Below, piece after piece: positions 21,586-24,541 of a DNA stretch of 24,541 bases; position 1 is the first letter of the stretch; every line of letters starts with the position of its first letter. The notes beneath the pieces were generated by a model. It was not told where the DNA came from and ran no database searches. It worked only from the letters and a program-made list of their open reading frames with translations. Source of the stretch: Planctomycetota bacterium (GTDB taxonomy: Bacteria > Planctomycetota > SZUA-567); NCBI GenBank assembly GCA_020860865.1, contig JAJBTL010000043.1, forward strand, positions 1 to 24,541, read 5' to 3'. Both the position numbers and the translations under genes were made by a program.

Positions 21586-23824
21586 GCGCTCCCTCCTCTT
21601 CCTTCAGTACTTCCATCCGGTCCGGCAGGTTGAACCACATCCGGAGGAGATCCTTCGCTATCGGCGCGCAGGTGCTGCCGCCGCCGTGCCCGGCTTCCGG
21701 AAGAAACACCACCACCACCACCTCCGGCCGATCGAACGGCGCATAGCCGGCGAACCAGACGTGGGAAATCTGCTTCCGTACCCGGCCGCCGACCACCCGG
21801 CTCCACTCCGCCGTGCCGGTTTTCCCGGCGACTTCAAGGAGATAGCCACCGTGGGAATCGGGGAAAGCGGCGAGTTGCCCGGTGCCGAGTTGGCCCGTTT
21901 CCGGCTTCCCCTGCACCGTCTCCCATAAGCCCTGGCGGACGACGGCGAGGGCTTCCCGGTCAATCTGGATTTCGGAAAGGGGCTGGTCGAGAGCCATGGC
22001 CTCGCGGGCCAGTTCGGCCTCGACGCCGTTTTCCGGAGGCGTCGGCGGCGGGATAAGGAGGTGCGGGCGGACGATGCGCATGACATCGCCCCGGGCGTTC
22101 GCCAGGGCGGCGAAGCTGACGGCAATCTGCAGCGGCGTGACGGCGATGCCCTGGCCGATACTCATGTGGTAGGTGTTGCCGGTGGCCCAGCCGCGCCGGG
22201 TATAGGCGTTCCGTGGCAGAATGCCGCCTTTTTCGCCGGCGATGTCGATGCCGGTGCGGTGGCCGAGGCCCATCCGCGTATACCATTCGTAGAGCCGCCG
22301 GCCGCCGAGGAGTTCGCCGGTGTGGTAAAAATACATGTTGCAGGAGTTCATCAGGGCGGTCTCGAGATCCTGATCGCCGTGGCGGCCAAGACAGGTGAAG
22401 CGGGCGCCGCCCAGGTACATCACCCGGTCACAGTGGAATTTCTGTCCAGGCATGATGACGTTCTCCGTCAGTCCGGCCAGGCCGACAATCGGCTTGACGA
22501 CCGACCCCGGCGGATAGATGCCGGCGATGGCCCGGTCGACCAGGGGGAGCCTGGGGTCGTCCGCCAGTTTGGCAAAGTCCCGGTTGAAGGTGTTCGGATC
22601 GTAGGACGGTATACTGACGAGGGCGTGGATGCGGCCGTTGTTCGGGTCCATGAGGATGGCGACGCCGGATTGGGTCCAGCCGGACCGGATGAGTTCCGGC
22701 CGTTTCGCCACTTGCTTGATGTGCCTGTCCATGATTTCGTAGGCCTGGCGCTGAACATCCATCTTGAAGCTGAGGCGAATGTCCGGGCCGTTCTCGGCCC
22801 GTTCGACTTCGCCTTTCGGTTCGAACCGGCGCCGGCCGGATGTTTCGTCCCGGGTGAGGCGGAGGCGCTGGAGGCGGTGGCGGCCTCGGAGCGCCTGGTT
22901 GTAATGCTGTTCGACGCCGCCACGGCCGACGGTTTCGTTGGCGAAATAGCCCTGGGTTTTGATCATTCTGCCGTTCCGCTTGATCTCCCGGAGGCGGATG
23001 ATGAGTTCCTCGTCGGAGATCGGTTCGCCGTCGTCGCCGCCGAGGATGGAAAAGAAGACGCGTCCCTGTTTTGTCAAAACGCCTTTTCCCGGCACCATGT
23101 GATCGTCTTCCCAATGGCCCCGGAGTTCGTCGTATTCCTCGGCGGTGAGTTGGCCGACGGTGCCGGTAATGTGGCCGACAACTGCGCCGGCCGGATAAAC
23201 CCGGCGGCCGCCGGTCCGGATGACGGCCGGATCCCACAGTTCGTCGTCGAACGGGTTGGCGCGGGCGGCGCGGATCTCGAGGCCGAGGGCGAAGGCGATG
23301 TTGTCGAGGACCGGACGCGGGTAGACGAGGTCGTCCCGGGAACCGGGGCGGCCGGAGAGGATGCCGGCCAGGATCTTGTCCGCCACTTCCTCCCGGGGCA
23401 TTTTAAGCCGTTCCGCCAGGGCGGCGACGAGGGGGTTCCCTTCCGCCAGGGCGGTGATGGCGACGTTTTTCTCAAAATCCCGCGCTTCCCCCCGGGCGGC
23501 GGCGATGGCGAGCATCTGGTCGGCGGTGAGGGGCGGGAGGAGGGAGACAACGGTGCGGCGGCGGTTGACCCGTTCGGTGCGGGCCGGCGTTATCCACAGA
23601 TCCTGGGTCGGCTGGTCCTCGGCGATGATGGCGCCGGTGGCGTCGAGGATGCGGCCGCGCCGGGGCATTTTCTGTTCAATATGGCTGAGGCGCCGATCCC
23701 GGTAGGCGGCGAGTTCGGCGGAACGGTTGAACTGGAGATCGACAAGGCGGTAGACCGCCCCGGCGAACATGACGACGAAAAACAGGGATACCAGGATAAG
23801 GCGAACTCGGAGCAATGGCGTCAC
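21578..23824 (-). CDS. mrdA: Penicillin-binding protein 2, class B transpeptidase of the elongasome
   Basis: 748 residues, longer than the 633 of E. coli PBP2. An N-terminal membrane anchor spans about 8-28 and is followed by the pedestal/dimerisation region (50-350), whose RRGRILDATG at 55-64 is typical. The transpeptidase domain covers about 355-735: S441VVK444 carries the acyl-serine, S494CN496 is the SxN motif and K668TGT671 the KTG motif. C465, C478, H482 and C495 match in order and spacing a zinc site reported near the active site of some PBP2 proteins. The enzyme cross-links lateral-wall peptidoglycan and pairs with RodA. The start is uncertain: GTG at 23824 has GAGGA almost touching it, while an in-frame TTG at 23815 would have normal spacing and lose only three residues. 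Confidence 0.95.
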   Translation of the reverse strand: MTPLLRVRLILVSLFFVVMFAGAVYRLVDLQFNRSAELAAYRDRRLSHIEQKMPRRGRILDATGAIIAEDQPTQDLWITPARTERVNRRRTVVSLLPPLTADQMLAIAAARGEARDFEKNVAITALAEGNPLVAALAERLKMPREEVADKILAGILSGRPGSRDDLVYPRPVLDNIAFALGLEIRAARANPFDDELWDPAVIRTGGRRVYPAGAVVGHITGTVGQLTAEEYDELRGHWEDDHMVPGKGVLTKQGRVFFSILGGDDGEPISDEELIIRLREIKRNGRMIKTQGYFANETVGRGGVEQHYNQALRGRHRLQRLRLTRDETSGRRRFEPKGEVERAENGPDIRLSFKMDVQRQAYEIMDRHIKQVAKRPELIRSGWTQSGVAILMDPNNGRIHALVSIPSYDPNTFNRDFAKLADDPRLPLVDRAIAGIYPPGSVVKPIVGLAGLTENVIMPGQKFHCDRVMYLGGARFTCLGRHGDQDLETALMNSCNMYFYHTGELLGGRRLYEWYTRMGLGHRTGIDIAGEKGGILPRNAYTRRGWATGNTYHMSIGQGIAVTPLQIAVSFAALANARGDVMRIVRPHLLIPPPTPPENGVEAELAREAMALDQPLSEIQIDREALAVVRQGLWETVQGKPETGQLGTGQLAAFPDSHGGYLLEVAGKTGTAEWSRVVGGRVRKQISHVWFAGYAPFDRPEVVVVVFLPEAGHGGGSTCAPIAKDLLRMWFNLPDRMEVLKEEEGALG

Positions 23825-23897
23825 TTCCTCGCTGCCGCCCGGACGCGGGGTCGGGGCGTTGGGAGATCCGATAAAGTTTACTTATACGTAAAATGAA

Positions 23898-23914
23898 GAC
23901 GCCGCTCGGGCGTC
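23898..23914 (-). other. Hairpin in the mreD-mrdA gap
   Basis: GACGCC (23898-23903) and GGCGTC (23909-23914) form a perfect six-bp stem with a five-base loop. On the minus strand it is followed by TTCATTTT, a poor T-run. It sits in the 159-base gap between mreD and mrdA and could be a weak terminator or a processing site. An AT-rich patch after it (23876-23894) could hold an mrdA promoter, but no good hexamer pair is visible. Confidence 0.35.
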
Positions 23915-23983
23915 GGGTGTACACTCGGCCTTGGCTGCGCTCACGAACAAATCGCGTCAACCGCACCCACTTTCAGAATGCAC

Positions 23984-24502
23984 TTAAAAGCTGCTCCGCG
24001 TTTTCCACGGCCGGAAGGATGTCAGTCCGAGAAGGAGCGCGAGCGGCAGGTAGCCGACTCCGGCCAGGACACCGTCGGCCATGGAGACGAAGAACCACCT
24101 CTCCATAAGTTTATAGGTCAGGACGCCGTAATCAAGCCCATGCCTCACCAGGGAGACAAGGAAGGCGGAAAGGGCGGCGATGAGAATCTGGAACAGCCAG
24201 CCTCGGGTGGTGGCGAGGAGGCGCCAGTGAATCGCCACCCAGCCGATGAGGACGAAGGCGAAGGTGCCGGAACCGAGGCGGGGTCCGAGGAAGAGGTCCC
24301 GGGTCAGCCCGCAGAGGGCGAAGGTACCGATGGCCTCCACCGGCGTTGTCCTCAGGGTGGCGACGAAGGCGAGAATCCACAGCCAGTCCGGCCGGGCCGG
24401 AAAGCCGAACCAGATGCCGCCGACTTCAAGAAACACCTGAACCAGCCCAAGCAGGATGGCTATCGGCAGGAGGACGAACCAGCGGACTGAGTGGGTGTAC
24501 AT
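23984..24502 (-). CDS. mreD: Rod shape-determining membrane protein MreD
   Basis: 172 residues with about five membrane segments (7-27, 40-60, 70-95, 100-120, 140-162). RPDWLWILAFVATLR, then GTFALCGLTRDLFLGPRLGSGTFAFVLIGWVAI matches the MreD pattern of a polar GLxxDL turn followed by a GxxxxxxxxxG membrane helix. MreD is part of the MreBCD-RodA-PBP2 elongation complex in the inner membrane. Its position immediately upstream of mrdA and rodA is the classical order and supports the call, since MreD is poorly conserved in sequence. The ATG has a strong GGGAGGA about eight bases upstream. mreC probably lies beyond the right edge; only 39 bases remain and show no usable coding. Confidence 0.88.
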   Translation of the reverse strand: MYTHSVRWFVLLPIAILLGLVQVFLEVGGIWFGFPARPDWLWILAFVATLRTTPVEAIGTFALCGLTRDLFLGPRLGSGTFAFVLIGWVAIHWRLLATTRGWLFQILIAALSAFLVSLVRHGLDYGVLTYKLMERWFFVSMADGVLAGVGYLPLALLLGLTSFRPWKTRSSF

Positions 24503-24541
24503 GCTGGCTTCCTCCCTTCCTGGCGATGACTGAGTCTAATT

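Noticed and set aside
22061..23896. 611-codon plus-strand open frame opposite mrdA
   Set aside because: Antisense to a complete PBP2 with all three transpeptidase motifs; composition is that of a shadow frame.
1..24541. CRISPR arrays, tRNA or rRNA genes, insertion sequences and attachment sites
   Set aside because: I saw no regularly spaced repeats, no tRNA-like cloverleaf, no rRNA sequence and no transposase or integrase motifs.

Overview
GC-rich DNA from a Gram-negative bacterium. Exported proteins with Sec-type signal peptides, the MreD/PBP2/RodA rod-elongation set and a FliI-type export ATPase all point that way. A 2-hydroxyacyl-CoA dehydratase-type activase with Fe-S cysteines suggests an anaerobic or facultative lifestyle. 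I cannot name the phylum from sequence alone. The trp operon order and fusions resemble enteric bacteria, but the rest of the window does not look enteric. Coding is dense, and the junctions between convergent genes carry recognisable intrinsic terminators.

Layout. 1-4161, plus strand: a propeller/RDD/Maf fusion protein, a type 1 periplasmic substrate-binding protein and an orphan mannitol-type PTS EIIA, closed by a strong terminator. 4182-11198, minus strand: a complete tryptophan operon in the order trpL-trpE-trpGD-trpCF-trpB-trpA. It has its own promoter, a 45-residue leader peptide with two Trp-Trp pairs, and a 1:2 / 2:3 / 3:4 attenuator that can be read directly from the sequence. 11229-13202, minus strand: an exported Ig-like/TPR protein followed by a small Pro/Gly-rich ORF. 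13203-13511: a divergent intergenic region with a promoter and a terminator-like leader hairpin. 13512-16520, plus strand: a double-headed BadF/HgdC-type activase with a DUF2229-like half. 16621-18870: an exported beta-carbonic anhydrase (minus) transcribed divergently from a 440-residue protein (plus) that carries a full ferritin-like di-iron signature. 18995-24502, minus strand: mreD, mrdA (PBP2), rodA and then fliI.

How the genes work together. The trp genes cover every step from chorismate to tryptophan and appear to be regulated by ribosome-mediated attenuation. A palindrome over the predicted transcription start may add a repressor site. mreD-mrdA-rodA encode the lateral-wall elongation machinery, and mreB/mreC are probably just beyond the right edge. 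The remaining genes are single units whose partners are not in the window: an EIIA without EIIB/EIIC, an activase without a dehydratase, a binding protein without a transporter, and fliI without other flagellar genes.

The points most worth following are the trp attenuator, the propeller-RDD-Maf fusion, the ferritin-like protein and the leader hairpin upstream of the activase.
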